IMG/VR virus record: IMGVR_UViG_3300013137_000037
Coordinates: 1 to 41,972 of that record
Origin: a virus
DNA length: 41,972 nucleotides
Strand: one strand, 5' to 3'
Shown: piece after piece, positions 23,798-31,938 of the stretch
Layout of the letters: every line of letters starts with the position of its first letter
Position numbering within the stretch: the first letter of the stretch is position 1
Program-made: the position numbers and the translations under genes
Notes under the pieces: model-generated
Told to the model about the DNA's origin: nothing
Seen by the model: the letters and a program-made list of their open reading frames with translations, nothing else
Databases searched by the model: none

Positions 23798-24211
23798 ATG
23801 AACAAAGAGCTTGAGTCGTCTGGAAATGCAGTATTCTCACTTATGTATCATCTTATCATAGTGGTGAAGTACAGGAAGGATGTCTTCGTATCTGATGCAA
23901 TGGCAGGCAAATGCAAGGATATAATAACCCGTCTGGTACAGGAAGACGGAGAAGAGGTCGCGAGCATTGAATGCGGTACAGATCATGTTCATATTCTGTT
24001 TAAGGCAAACCCGTCTACCAGTCTGCCAAAACTTGTAAATGTTATAAAGGGTTGTTCTTCAAGGCTGTTACGGAAAGAATTCAGTGAGGAGCTTAAAAAC
24101 AAACTGTGGGGTGATTCATTCTGGTCTCCAAGTTATTATCTTGCCACTTCAGGAAATGTATCACTTGATACACTCATAAAATATGTAGAGAACCAGAGGA
24201 AAGGGCTGTAA
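23798..24211 (+). CDS. tnpA: Y1 transposase TnpA (IS200/IS605)
   Basis: 137 residues, the normal size. It cuts and rejoins single-stranded DNA at the hairpin ends and inserts the element at lagging-strand forks. The HUH motif is HVHILF (His63, His65); the catalytic Tyr is Tyr129 in IKYVENQ. ATG 23798 follows AAGGA. All active residues are present, so it looks functional. Confidence 0.92.
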   Translation: MNKELESSGNAVFSLMYHLIIVVKYRKDVFVSDAMAGKCKDIITRLVQEDGEEVASIECGTDHVHILFKANPSTSLPKLVNVIKGCSSRLLRKEFSEELKNKLWGDSFWSPSYYLATSGNVSLDTLIKYVENQRKGL

Positions 24212-24213
24212 TA

Positions 24214-25419
24214 ATGGGATACAGGACGTATAAATACAGGATATATCCAACAATGGAACAGTCCGTCTTAATCAACAAGACGATAGGTTCCGCACGCTTT
24301 GTATATAATATGCTTTTAGCAGACTGTATGAAGCAGTATAAGGAAAACGGTAGATCCAGTATAAAATCACCTGCTTATCTCAAGAAGGACTTTGAATGGC
24401 TGAAAGAAGTTGACTCGCTTGCGCTGTGTAATGCACAGATGAGCCTTAATTCAGCCTACAGAAAATTTTTCAGCAAACAGAATAAGTTCCCGAAGTTCCA
24501 TACAAAGAAAAGTTCATCACAGTCATACACAACCAATTGCATAAAAAATTCGATAAGAATTGAACACAATGGTCTTAAACTACCTAAGCTCGGATATGTC
24601 AAGACCGTATTCCACAGGTTCTGCCGTGGTACCATAAAGTCTGCAAATATATCACGAACCAAGACAGGAAAATATTTTGTATCAATACTAACCGAATATG
24701 ACAAGCCTGCAATAACTGAATCAAAAATGCACAATGCAGATATAGGCATAGATATGAGTTTTCATGGAGATTTTGCGGTATACAGTGACGGAACGAAAAC
24801 CAACTTCCCGAACTGGTACCTGAAGTCACTTGATAATCTTGCATATCTTAACCGTAAGTTTGCAAAGACAAAGAAAGATTCATGCAGCCACAGGAAACTT
24901 CATATGAGGATTGCCCGTGTATATGAGAAGTGCCCAAACCAGATGAAGGACTGGCAGGAAAAAGAGAGTCTTCGCATAGCATCCAATTTTGATATTGTAT
25001 CCGTAGAGGATATAAATATGCAGAATATGGCACGCATGAACCACGGGAAGAAGGTGCTGAATAACGGGTTCGGTGCGTTCAGAACAATGCTCGAACGCAA
25101 GACAAAGGAACATCTGGGAACGTTCGTTAAGGCTGATAAATGGTTCCCGTCTTCACAGATATGCCACATATGCGGATACCGAAACACTGTGACAAAAGAC
25201 CTGTCCGTTTATGATTATATATGTCCTGAATGCGGCACTCATCACAACCGTGATGTGAACGCATCAATGAACATAAAGATGTATGGTGAAATAGCTTCTG
25301 CTTCGGAAGTACTCACACCTATAAAGAGCGCCTGCGGAGGATGCTGTAAGACCTGTAAGAAGACGCACTGCGTTTTAGTACAGGCTGGTTCCAGTGATGC
25401 AGGTAAAGTTGCAGTTTAG
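24214..25419 (+). CDS. tnpB: RNA-guided nuclease TnpB (IS605)
   Basis: 401 residues from ATG 24214, two bases after tnpA's stop. TnpB is the ancestor-like relative of Cas12: it uses an RNA from the element's 3' end to cut matching DNA and keep the element. The RuvC residues are visible: Asp180 (DIGIDMS), Glu265 (VSVEDINMQ), Asp347 (HHNRDVNASMNI). The zinc finger is C317, C320, C337, C340 (CHIC...CPEC). All are intact, so the protein is likely active. Base composition is richer in GC than the neighbours, in line with recent arrival. Confidence 0.93.
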   Translation: MGYRTYKYRIYPTMEQSVLINKTIGSARFVYNMLLADCMKQYKENGRSSIKSPAYLKKDFEWLKEVDSLALCNAQMSLNSAYRKFFSKQNKFPKFHTKKSSSQSYTTNCIKNSIRIEHNGLKLPKLGYVKTVFHRFCRGTIKSANISRTKTGKYFVSILTEYDKPAITESKMHNADIGIDMSFHGDFAVYSDGTKTNFPNWYLKSLDNLAYLNRKFAKTKKDSCSHRKLHMRIARVYEKCPNQMKDWQEKESLRIASNFDIVSVEDINMQNMARMNHGKKVLNNGFGAFRTMLERKTKEHLGTFVKADKWFPSSQICHICGYRNTVTKDLSVYDYICPECGTHHNRDVNASMNIKMYGEIASASEVLTPIKSACGGCCKTCKKTHCVLVQAGSSDAGKVAV

Positions 25420-25455
25420 AAACTGCAAGCCCCTCCCTTCAGGAAGGGGTAGTTG
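25300..25455 (+). ncRNA. Putative omega (reRNA) guide scaffold of TnpB
   Basis: In IS605 elements the TnpB guide RNA comes from the 3' end of tnpB plus the right end; that stretch here ends with the hairpin 25430-25449 and GGGGTAGTTG. The guide would be the bases just beyond the element (25456 on). The 5' boundary is a guess; no transcript start can be seen. Confidence 0.4.
25430..25449 (+). repeat. Right-end hairpin of the IS200/IS605 element
   Basis: CCCCTCCC and GGAAGGGG pair around TTCA with one C-A mismatch. The hairpin is the TnpA recognition structure and lies at the 3' end of the presumed TnpB guide scaffold. Confidence 0.7.
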
Positions 25456-25614
25456 ACGGAATATGTCAAAGATACTTTTGAGGATGAGCTTGCTGATACT
25501 ATTATTAGGATTCTTGATCTGTGCGGCTATCTTGGTATTGATATTGATGAACATATAAATCTCAAGATGGCTTATAATAGAGAAAGACCTTATAAACATA
25601 ATAAGAAGGTATAA
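25453..25614 (+). pseudogene. MazG-like pyrophosphohydrolase, 3' part
   Basis: After the insertion element the frame resumes: TEYVKDTFEDELADTIIRIL, DLCGYLGIDIDEHINLKMAY and a terminal PYKHNKKV to TAA 25612. FEDELAD is the second metal-binding motif (ExxD) of MazG-like enzymes. Joined to the 5' part at the codon for Lys near 23691-23693, it gives an intact protein of about 130 residues. The fragment has no own ribosome site. Confidence 0.75.
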
Positions 25615-26544
25615 ATGAATCTTTATAATAAGCATAGGCCACAAACTTTTGAAGAGATGATTGGTAACTCAGTAGAACTTGAATCTTTACAAAATGAACT
25701 AAAGAAAGAGAATCACTCTCATGTATTCCTTTTCGCTGGCCCACAAGGAACAGGGAAGACAACTGTAGCAAGAATTGTTTCTTATTATTTAGGAGCTAAT
25801 GAACTTGATATAAGAGAAATTAACTCTTCAAATAATAGGGGTATTGATACAGCTAGAGAAATAATTGATCAGTCACGTCATCTTCCTATGTCTGGAGATA
25901 TTATAGCATATATAATTGATGAAGTCCATAAGACTACTAATGATTATCAAAATGCTATGTTAAAAATTCTTGAAGATACTCCAGAGCATGTATATTTCTT
26001 TCTATGTACAACCGATCCTCATAAACTTATAAAGCCTCTTAGGAGTAGATGTACAGAAATAAAATTTAGCCTTCTAACTGAACAGCAAATAATAAAATTA
26101 CTTAAAAGAGTTAGCAAGAAAGAGGAGTTTAGCCTTTCCCCTGATGTAGCAGAAGGTATATCAGGGTTATCTGAAGGATGCCCTAGAAAAGCCTTAGTAA
26201 TACTTGGTCAAATAATAGGACTTGATGAGGATAAGCAACTTGAGTTCATAAAATCAGGAGCAACTAGTGAAGAAGATAAGGAGGTAATTGAACTATGTAG
26301 AACATTGCTTAATGAAAAATCATCATGGAAAGAAATTGCTCGCATCCTAAAAGGACTATCTATTTCAGGTAAGCTTGATGATTCAGAAGGGGTTAGGTAT
26401 GCTGTATTAGGGTATATGAATGCTGTATTGACCAATGGCTCTAAACTTCCTAGAGCAGTTAGCACTATAGCTGCTTTCTCTGAACCTACTTATAATACAG
26501 GAAAATTCGGAATTACTATCGCTTGCTTAGCAGCAATTTCGTAA
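25615..26544 (+). CDS. Clamp loader ATPase (DnaX/RFC-like)
   Basis: 309 residues from ATG 25615. AAA+ motifs: Walker A GPQGTGKTT near residue 43, Walker B IIDEVHK near 101, sensor 1 CTTDP, and RSRC with the arginine finger. It resembles bacterial DnaX cores and archaeal/T4 RFC small subunits (~320 residues). It would open and load the sliding clamp encoded at 22392. No tau-like extension is present, and no second loader subunit is seen in the window, so it may act as a homo-oligomer or use host subunits. Confidence 0.87.
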   Translation: MNLYNKHRPQTFEEMIGNSVELESLQNELKKENHSHVFLFAGPQGTGKTTVARIVSYYLGANELDIREINSSNNRGIDTAREIIDQSRHLPMSGDIIAYIIDEVHKTTNDYQNAMLKILEDTPEHVYFFLCTTDPHKLIKPLRSRCTEIKFSLLTEQQIIKLLKRVSKKEEFSLSPDVAEGISGLSEGCPRKALVILGQIIGLDEDKQLEFIKSGATSEEDKEVIELCRTLLNEKSSWKEIARILKGLSISGKLDDSEGVRYAVLGYMNAVLTNGSKLPRAVSTIAAFSEPTYNTGKFGITIACLAAIS

Positions 26545-26577
26545 GTATGTAACTATAATAGTAATAGGAGAAAGATA

Positions 26578-27237
26578 ATGAGGTGTAGTGATATTGGCCT
26601 TCCTTATGGCCTAACCTCTTATGAAACTATTTATATAGCAAATAGACTAGGCCTAGAGCTAAAAAGGGGAAGGAATGGGACTGCTTTCACCCCTGAAGAG
26701 CTTACTATGCTAATTAAAGAGTTTGAAAGAGTTAAATATCTTAAAGAACATGGAATAATTGTATCAAGGAATGGAACAGTAATAAGTGGAGATATAAATG
26801 TAATATTGGATGCACCTCCTCCTGTCACTCCTATAAAGAGAGAGCCTAAACCTAAGCCTGAAAAGAAAGCTAAACTAGAAATAATAGAAGAAAAGAAGCC
26901 TGAACCTATTGAAGAACCCAAAGTAATTGAAGAACCAAAAGTAATTGAAGAACCCAAAGTAATTGAAGAACCAAAAGTAATTGAACCTATTAAAGTGCCT
27001 CTTTCCAAAGAAGAGATAGAGGATGCTGAACTTGAAAAGCATCTTGATCTTAAAGAAATAGCAAGAGCTAAAGAATTGAAGGAGAAGAATGTGGCTAAAG
27101 AGGAAAAAGAAGAAGAAGATTTTGATGAAAATTATGAAGAAGAACTTGATGACGAAGATGATTACGATGACGATGATTACGATGATGATGATGAGGAGGA
27201 CGATGATTACGATAATGATGAGGAGGATGATGAATAA
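26578..27237 (+). CDS. Hypothetical protein with Pro/Glu repeats and acidic tail
   Basis: 219 residues from ATG 26578 (AATAGGAGAAAG before it). The first ~80 residues look like a small domain (GLTSYETIYIANRLGLELKR and FTPEELTMLIKEFERVKYL). A linker contains four copies of EEPKVI (residues ~112-135), then a highly acidic tail of Asp/Glu. The first domain could be a helix-turn-helix DNA-binding module; the charged tail resembles those of single-strand-binding or DNA-mimic proteins. It stands between clamp loader and SSB genes, so a replication role is plausible but not shown. Confidence 0.5.
   Translation: MRCSDIGLPYGLTSYETIYIANRLGLELKRGRNGTAFTPEELTMLIKEFERVKYLKEHGIIVSRNGTVISGDINVILDAPPPVTPIKREPKPKPEKKAKLEIIEEKKPEPIEEPKVIEEPKVIEEPKVIEEPKVIEPIKVPLSKEEIEDAELEKHLDLKEIARAKELKEKNVAKEEKEEEDFDENYEEELDDEDDYDDDDYDDDDEEDDDYDNDEEDDE
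26911..26982. repeat. Four 18-bp tandem repeats
   Basis: GAAGAACCCAAAGTAATT alternates with the one-base variant GAAGAACCAAAAGTAATT, four units in all, encoding EEPKVI. The strict alternation of C and A at one position suggests that a 36-bp pair was duplicated. Confidence 0.85.
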
Positions 27238-27707
27238 TGAGCTACTCTGATGATATAAAAATAAATAGATTCAATCTGCCTAAAGAATGTTCAGAACATG
27301 CTAGCAGATATCACAATATAGCTGAACTTTTGGCAAATACTAAAAGTGATCTTAGTGATGCTGAGGATAAACTTAAACTTGTGATGTCTGAAAGAGAGCA
27401 GTCCTATCGTATAAATTGGAAAGATGATAAATGGGGGAAACTTTCAGAATCAGCAGTTAAGGCGAAAGTTGAATCCGATGAAGAAGTCCAAGATCAAAAG
27501 AAGAAAATTTCTGAATTGCAAAGAAATGTAAATGTATATGGTGCAGCAGAGAAAGCTTTTGAGCATAGGAAATCTATGCTTAATAATCTTACTTCTCTTC
27601 TTATTGGTAGCTTTTATGCTGCTCCTGAAGGAGGTAGGCAAGAAACAAGATCAACTGATAAAGAAAGAAGGTTAAGGGAACAGAGGAGAGAGATGAGCAA
27701 TGAATGA
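27237..27707 (+). CDS. Coiled-coil hypothetical protein
   Basis: 156 residues; ATG 27237 overlaps the preceding TAA. Heptad-like stretches (ELLANTKSDLSDAEDKLKLV; KKKISELQRNVNVYGAAEKA) predict a coiled coil, and the tail is basic with ...STDKERRLREQRRE. Its position just before the SSB and RecA genes makes a recombination-accessory role possible, but no known motif is present. Confidence 0.5.
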   Translation: MSYSDDIKINRFNLPKECSEHASRYHNIAELLANTKSDLSDAEDKLKLVMSEREQSYRINWKDDKWGKLSESAVKAKVESDEEVQDQKKKISELQRNVNVYGAAEKAFEHRKSMLNNLTSLLIGSFYAAPEGGRQETRSTDKERRLREQRREMSNE

Positions 27708-27873
27708 ATTAAATATTATACAGGTTTCATTTAGAAGAAAATTTAATCTTGGCAATTATGAAACCCTTGATATTGAATTGACTGCTACAATTGGTCCTGA
27801 TCAGAATCCACAAGATATTATTAAAGCTTTGGATAAAGAAACGGTTAAATACCGCAAATATAGAGATGATTAA
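27700..27873 (+). CDS. Small hypothetical protein (57 aa)
   Basis: ATG 27700 overlaps the previous gene by 8 nt, with GAGAGAGATGAG upstream. The product starts MNELNIIQVSFRRKFNLGNY and ends KYRKYRDD. Beta-rich; no family recognised. The next ribosome site follows its stop at once. Confidence 0.45.
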   Translation: MNELNIIQVSFRRKFNLGNYETLDIELTATIGPDQNPQDIIKALDKETVKYRKYRDD

Positions 27874-27883
27874 AGGAGTAGAC

Positions 27884-28987
27884 ATGTCAAACAAGAAGAT
27901 TCTTCAGAAAAGGTATGATGATCGAAACAAAGGAAGTTCTAGGATTCAGGCTCTTGATTTTAAGGGGAAGGAAATCACATTCTGGAAACCGAAAGCAGGT
28001 AAAAACTATCTCAACTTTCTTTATTATAAAATAGCTACTGAAAATCACCCTCTTGTAAAAAGTAAGGATGCAAATGTTGGGGATGAAGATTTCATACTTG
28101 ACTTTTGGGTTCATCAATATGTTGGCCCTTATAGCTGTGATATTATTTGCCCTAAGAAAACCTTTAATAAGGCTTGCCCTATTTGTGAAGCAGGTCAGAA
28201 GTATAGAGATGAAGGGAAAGATGATGAAGCAGGGAAGTGCCGGCCTACTCATAAAGCTGTCTATAATGTAGTTGATGAAATGGATAGGGACAAAGGTGTT
28301 CAGGTAGCTATCCTTTCCCATAAGAATTTCCAGCAGGAGATGATGGATGAAGCAGGTGATACTGGCGATGAAGAAGGTATCATAGATTTCCCTGATTTCA
28401 AAGAGGGGAAAGTTGTAAAATTTAGAGCAGAAGAGGAATCATTCAATAAGAATAAGTATTTTGAATTCAAATCATTCAAGTTTGAAGATAGGTCAGAACC
28501 TCTTAGCAAATCTCTAAAAGAACAGATTCTTAGCCTTGATGAATACATGGTTATTCATTCTTATGATAAAATACGTTCCCTCTTCTATGGAGATGATTCA
28601 GAAGATGAATCAAAAGATGAAATTGAAGATGAATCAAAAGATGAAATTGAAGATGAATTAAAAGATGAAATTGAAGATTATCCTCCAAAGAGTAGAAATA
28701 AAAAGAATGAAGAGGAGGAAAATGAAGAGGATGACATGCCTAAAAAGTCTAAGAATAAGTACAGAGATGAGAAAGAAGATGATGATGATGAGAAAGAAGA
28801 TGAGAAAGAAGATGAGAAAGACGAAAAAGATGATGAGGATAGCACACTAGAGTCAGCAAAGAAAGCTATTAAATGCCCACATAAGCATACTTATGGAAAA
28901 GATTGGGATCAGTTTAAGGAATGTGAAGACTGTGATATATGGGGCAATTGCGGTAAAGCTTCAAAAGTTTTGAGGGCTAAAAAATAA
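27884..28987 (+). CDS. Single-stranded DNA-binding protein (gp32-like)
   Basis: 367 residues from ATG 27884 (AAAGGAGTAGAC before it; a longer reading from 27791 lies in another gene). The N-terminal OB-type core has the zinc-site pattern DIICPKKTFNKACPICE seen in T4-gp32-like SSBs. It should coat unwound strands and recruit replication and recombination proteins. The middle and C-terminal part is very acidic (three DESKDEIE repeats and a long Lys/Glu/Asp stretch), as in SSB tails but longer. A last CxxC-like segment (CEDCDIWGNC) may bind metal. A terminator-like hairpin follows. Confidence 0.75.
   Translation: MSNKKILQKRYDDRNKGSSRIQALDFKGKEITFWKPKAGKNYLNFLYYKIATENHPLVKSKDANVGDEDFILDFWVHQYVGPYSCDIICPKKTFNKACPICEAGQKYRDEGKDDEAGKCRPTHKAVYNVVDEMDRDKGVQVAILSHKNFQQEMMDEAGDTGDEEGIIDFPDFKEGKVVKFRAEEESFNKNKYFEFKSFKFEDRSEPLSKSLKEQILSLDEYMVIHSYDKIRSLFYGDDSEDESKDEIEDESKDEIEDELKDEIEDYPPKSRNKKNEEEENEEDDMPKKSKNKYRDEKEDDDDEKEDEKEDEKDEKDDEDSTLESAKKAIKCPHKHTYGKDWDQFKECEDCDIWGNCGKASKVLRAKK
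28604..28675. repeat. Three 24-bp tandem repeats
   Basis: Units 28604-28627, 28628-28651 and 28652-28675 encode DESKDEIE (third: DELKDEIE). The third copy differs by one base. They extend the acidic region of the SSB and would change its length by slippage. Confidence 0.85.
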
Positions 28988-28994
28988 TTTAATC

Positions 28995-29030
28995 AAGAGG
29001 GGAAGAGAATATTTATTCCCTTCCTCTTTT
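28995..29030 (+). terminator. Candidate intrinsic terminator after SSB
   Basis: AAGAGG and CCTCTT form the base of an imperfect stem with inner GGAA/TTCC-like pairing and an AT-rich loop, followed by TTTT. It lies between the SSB and RecA genes and just before RecA's ribosome site. The bulges make it weaker than the one at 33192. Confidence 0.45.
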
Positions 29031-29043
29031 GGAGGATACTCTT

Positions 29044-30306
29044 TTGGCAAATGAAGATATTGAAGAAATTGAAAATACTATAAAGAACCCTATGAAAGAA
29101 GAGAAAAAAATATACTATGCAGGAACAGGGTGTGAACTTCTTGACCTTGTTGTTGGTGGTGGAGTAGGGAAAGGGTATCCATTTGGTAAAATAATAAATT
29201 TCGTAGGTGATAAAAGTTCAGGCAAAACTTTCCTTGCTATTGAAGTTATTGCTTCTGCCTATCATAAGTTTGGTGAAAAAAATCTAAAATGGATTTATGA
29301 TGATTGTGAATCAGGATTCTCTTTTAATACTGAACATCTTTATGGATTTCCAATAATTCCTTCTCTTCTTGAGGAACGCAGAAGATCATCAACAGTAGAA
29401 GATGCTTATGTAAATATAAGAGAATTTGCAGAAGGATTGAGAAAAAATCAGTTAGGAATTTATGTAATAGATTCTCTTGATGGCCTTAAATCTAGAGAAT
29501 CTAATGCTAGGGCTGATGAACGGTATGTAAGGGCTATCAATGAAAGAAAAGGAAAAATTCTTAAAAGCAAAATGCCAGGGTCGATGAATGTAGAGAAACC
29601 TAAATATCTTTCACAAGAGTTTTTCCCTAAACTTTCTGAAATAATAGGAAATACAAACTGCCTTCTTATTATCATATCTCAAGTAAGGCAAAATATTGAT
29701 CCAATGTCTTTTGAGAAATATGTTAGAAATGGCGGGAAGGCAATGGATTTCTATTGTCACACAGTCCTTTGGCTTGCTAATATAAGCAAGATAAAAAATA
29801 AAGGAAGAGCTACAGGTATTGTAGTAAAGGCTAGAACTACTAAATCAAAAACCCCAAGGCCTTATAGGGAAGGTTATTTTGAATTAAAATTTGATTACGG
29901 TCTTGACAATACTGCCACTTGTGTAGATTTCCTTTTTGATTTCAGGACTGGAAAGGGTGAACTAATAAAAGATGCCAAAGCTCCTTGGAAAGAAAACAAG
30001 GAAATGAATATAGCAAATCTAAAAGAATTTCTTGCTACTAATGGTATAGAACAGCAATATCGAGAAAATATTCACCCTAAGTTAAAGAAAAGTGAAGTTG
30101 TAACGTGGATTGAAGAGGAAGCTGATGAAGAGATAAGGAATAAATTCAAAGATGAGTTTTCTGATTCTCTTAGTAGGGAAACTCTAATAGAATATATTGA
30201 GGATAACAATTTAGTAGAAGAATTAAACAAGAGGGTAGAAGAGAAATGGGAAGCAATAGAATCAGCAATAGCGACAAAGAGAAAGCCAAAATACAGCACT
30301 CCTTGA
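29044..30306 (+). CDS. recA: RecA-like recombinase
   Basis: 420 residues from TTG 29044. An in-frame TTG at 29029 exists, but GGAGG at 29031-29035 fits 29044 and would lie inside the longer gene. Walker A is FVGDKSSGKTFLAIEV; Walker B is IYVIDSLDGL; a loop-2-like NIDPMSFEKYVRNGG and IIISQVRQN follow. It would form filaments on ssDNA for strand exchange in phage recombination-dependent replication or repair. It is longer than host RecA (~350), with an acidic C-terminal extension. SSB is directly upstream. Confidence 0.82.
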   Translation: MANEDIEEIENTIKNPMKEEKKIYYAGTGCELLDLVVGGGVGKGYPFGKIINFVGDKSSGKTFLAIEVIASAYHKFGEKNLKWIYDDCESGFSFNTEHLYGFPIIPSLLEERRRSSTVEDAYVNIREFAEGLRKNQLGIYVIDSLDGLKSRESNARADERYVRAINERKGKILKSKMPGSMNVEKPKYLSQEFFPKLSEIIGNTNCLLIIISQVRQNIDPMSFEKYVRNGGKAMDFYCHTVLWLANISKIKNKGRATGIVVKARTTKSKTPRPYREGYFELKFDYGLDNTATCVDFLFDFRTGKGELIKDAKAPWKENKEMNIANLKEFLATNGIEQQYRENIHPKLKKSEVVTWIEEEADEEIRNKFKDEFSDSLSRETLIEYIEDNNLVEELNKRVEEKWEAIESAIATKRKPKYSTP

Positions 30307-30320
30307 GAGAAGAATTAAAA

Positions 30321-30542
30321 GTGAGTACTGATACTCTCTATAGCTTCTGGAAAGGATACATGTCTTTGAAAATAAAAGGAGAAAAGGAAATAATACCTCT
30401 TTTAAGAAAACAAAACAGAGTTTATAATCAAGAGGCTAGTGATTATTTTGCTACTCTAGGTCTTGAACTTTTTTCTAAAGAATTTGTTGAAGAAGTAAAA
30501 GAAGAAAATAAGTTACAGAAGGAGCTAGAATTTGGCAAGTAA
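30321..30542 (+). CDS. Small hypothetical protein
   Basis: 73 residues from GTG 30321; an ATG at 30246 in the same frame would overlap RecA by 61 nt, more than is usual here. The product is helical and Lys/Glu-rich (MSLKIKGEKEIIPLLRKQNR, then EFVEEVKEENKLQKELE). No known family. Its start is uncertain. Confidence 0.4.
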   Translation: MSTDTLYSFWKGYMSLKIKGEKEIIPLLRKQNRVYNQEASDYFATLGLELFSKEFVEEVKEENKLQKELEFGK

Positions 30543-31026
30543 ATGGATTCCCTTTGATGCAAAAGAAAGGGAAGTGATTCGTAAAGCCTTAATCTCTTCA
30601 AAAGTAGATGCAAAAATATCTCAAAGAATAATCAAAAGACTCAATTCATCTGAAAAGAGGATTAAAGTATCAAGCTGCAAAGGGAAAGGAAGAGGATTAC
30701 AGCAGGAGGTATGTAGAAGAATATCAAATATTATAGGGATAGCTTTTGATAATGCTGATGATGAATGCGCTATACATTCGCGTGAAATGGGGCAATCAGG
30801 AGTTGATGTAATTCTCAGAGGGGAAGCCAGAAAGAAATTCCCATTCTCTATAGAATGTAAAAGTGTAGAACAAATTTCTTTTAGGGACTTTGTTAATCAA
30901 GCAAAAGCTAATTCAAAAGGAGGAGATTGGTTACTCGTTATCAAAACAAAATCAATTCCTGAGATTGTAGTTTGTATGTCTTGGAAAAAGTTTGAAGAAA
31001 TTTTCAAAGGAGAACATAGAAAATGA
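30532..31026 (+). CDS. PD-(D/E)XK-like nuclease (putative resolvase/endonuclease)
   Basis: 164 residues from TTG 30532, supported by AAGGAG at 30519-30524. The pattern SGVDVIL...KKFPFSIECKSVEQIS gives Asp then Glu-x-Lys with a beta strand between, the core of restriction-like or Holliday-junction nucleases. A role in cutting recombination intermediates with the adjacent RecA-like protein is plausible. An alternative is an RecB-type exonuclease fragment; no helicase partner is seen. Confidence 0.6.
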   Translation: MASKWIPFDAKEREVIRKALISSKVDAKISQRIIKRLNSSEKRIKVSSCKGKGRGLQQEVCRRISNIIGIAFDNADDECAIHSREMGQSGVDVILRGEARKKFPFSIECKSVEQISFRDFVNQAKANSKGGDWLLVIKTKSIPEIVVCMSWKKFEEIFKGEHRK

Positions 31027-31925
31027 AGAAACTGTTTATTATTTTGCTTGCTTTTATGATGGTTCTAGGAGTATCAGCACAGACCCTAAGTGGGTCAATT
31101 GAGTCTGGACTAAAGGTGGTGAACACTTCCACAGGAACCACAGTCCAGCATTTTAGTTGGGGTAATGGCGGTACAGGATGGGGAAAGGTGAAGCTGTCAG
31201 CAGTAAAGGATACTACTTCCCTTAATGTCCATTTCCTTACCTCAGATTCCCTTACTGTATCAGTTCCTGCCCTGTGGCTCACTCAGAGCTACTTTGAAGG
31301 GAAACTAGCTATCAGTATTGGAAAGATTGATGGTAGCCCATTTGGAACCCCGTATCAGGGATTTGGTGGAGTAGGCACTCAAGGCATCATGGCTGTAGGT
31401 ACTTTTGGTGATTTAGCTGTAGGTGCTTCTGTTCCTCTTAATAATGTAGCACAACCATTTAATTCACTGAGTGCATTTAAGGCTGGAGCATCATTTAGTT
31501 TGAAGTCTATAAATTTTGTAGCTTCCTATTATAATGCCGCTAGTCCTGTTATTTCTGGAGCAGTATCTGCTACAGTGGGTCAGTTCTGGATTGGTACTGA
31601 TATTCAGAATACTGCTGGTCTTACTACTATTTCACCTTATGTTGATTACACTAATAAAGCAGGGAACTTCAATGCGACTGTAGATGTGTGGACTGATACT
31701 GCTGATTTGGTAAAGAATTCTGAAACTGCCCTATGGCTCAACTATTGGTTTAAGCCTGAGTTCAGAGTGCTCGGTAGGATTATTTATACAGGAACAGGGA
31801 CAATCAAAACTAGGGAAGGTCTTGTTTTCAAGCCTTCTGCTACTACAGCCCTTCGTGCCCAAGTAGATTCAGATTGGACTACTAAAACGCATACACTTAA
31901 TGCGTATATATCTCAGAGTTTCTAA
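31023..31925 (+). CDS. Porin-like outer-membrane beta-barrel protein
   Basis: 300 residues from ATG 31023, overlapping the nuclease stop. The N-terminus is a Sec signal peptide (MKKLFIILLAFMMVLGVSA then Q). The rest shows alternating hydrophobic strands with Gly/Asn/Ser turns and few charged residues, and ends in Phe (AYISQSF), the outer-membrane-insertion mark of beta-barrel porins. It would make a channel in the host outer membrane. A phage-encoded porin could feed the sugar transporter encoded next. Codons are richer in GC than in the neighbouring permeases, so it may be a recent acquisition. Confidence 0.65.
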   Translation: MKKLFIILLAFMMVLGVSAQTLSGSIESGLKVVNTSTGTTVQHFSWGNGGTGWGKVKLSAVKDTTSLNVHFLTSDSLTVSVPALWLTQSYFEGKLAISIGKIDGSPFGTPYQGFGGVGTQGIMAVGTFGDLAVGASVPLNNVAQPFNSLSAFKAGASFSLKSINFVASYYNAASPVISGAVSATVGQFWIGTDIQNTAGLTTISPYVDYTNKAGNFNATVDVWTDTADLVKNSETALWLNYWFKPEFRVLGRIIYTGTGTIKTREGLVFKPSATTALRAQVDSDWTTKTHTLNAYISQSF

Positions 31926-31938
31926 AAGGAGTTTTTAG

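Larger units (their letters stand above)
23692..25455 (+). mobile_element. IS200/IS605-family insertion element
   Basis: About 1.76 kb holding tnpA and tnpB. It is bounded by imperfect hairpins: left 23700-23717 (CCCCTCC, loop TTCA, GGTGGGG) and right 25430-25449 (CCCCTCCC, loop TTCA, GGAAGGGG). No terminal inverted repeats or target duplication are expected for this single-strand mechanism. It inserts between the two halves of a MazG-like gene. Codon use and higher GC differ from its neighbours. The exact ends (near 23692 and 25455) are inferred from restoring the mazG frame. Confidence 0.85.
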
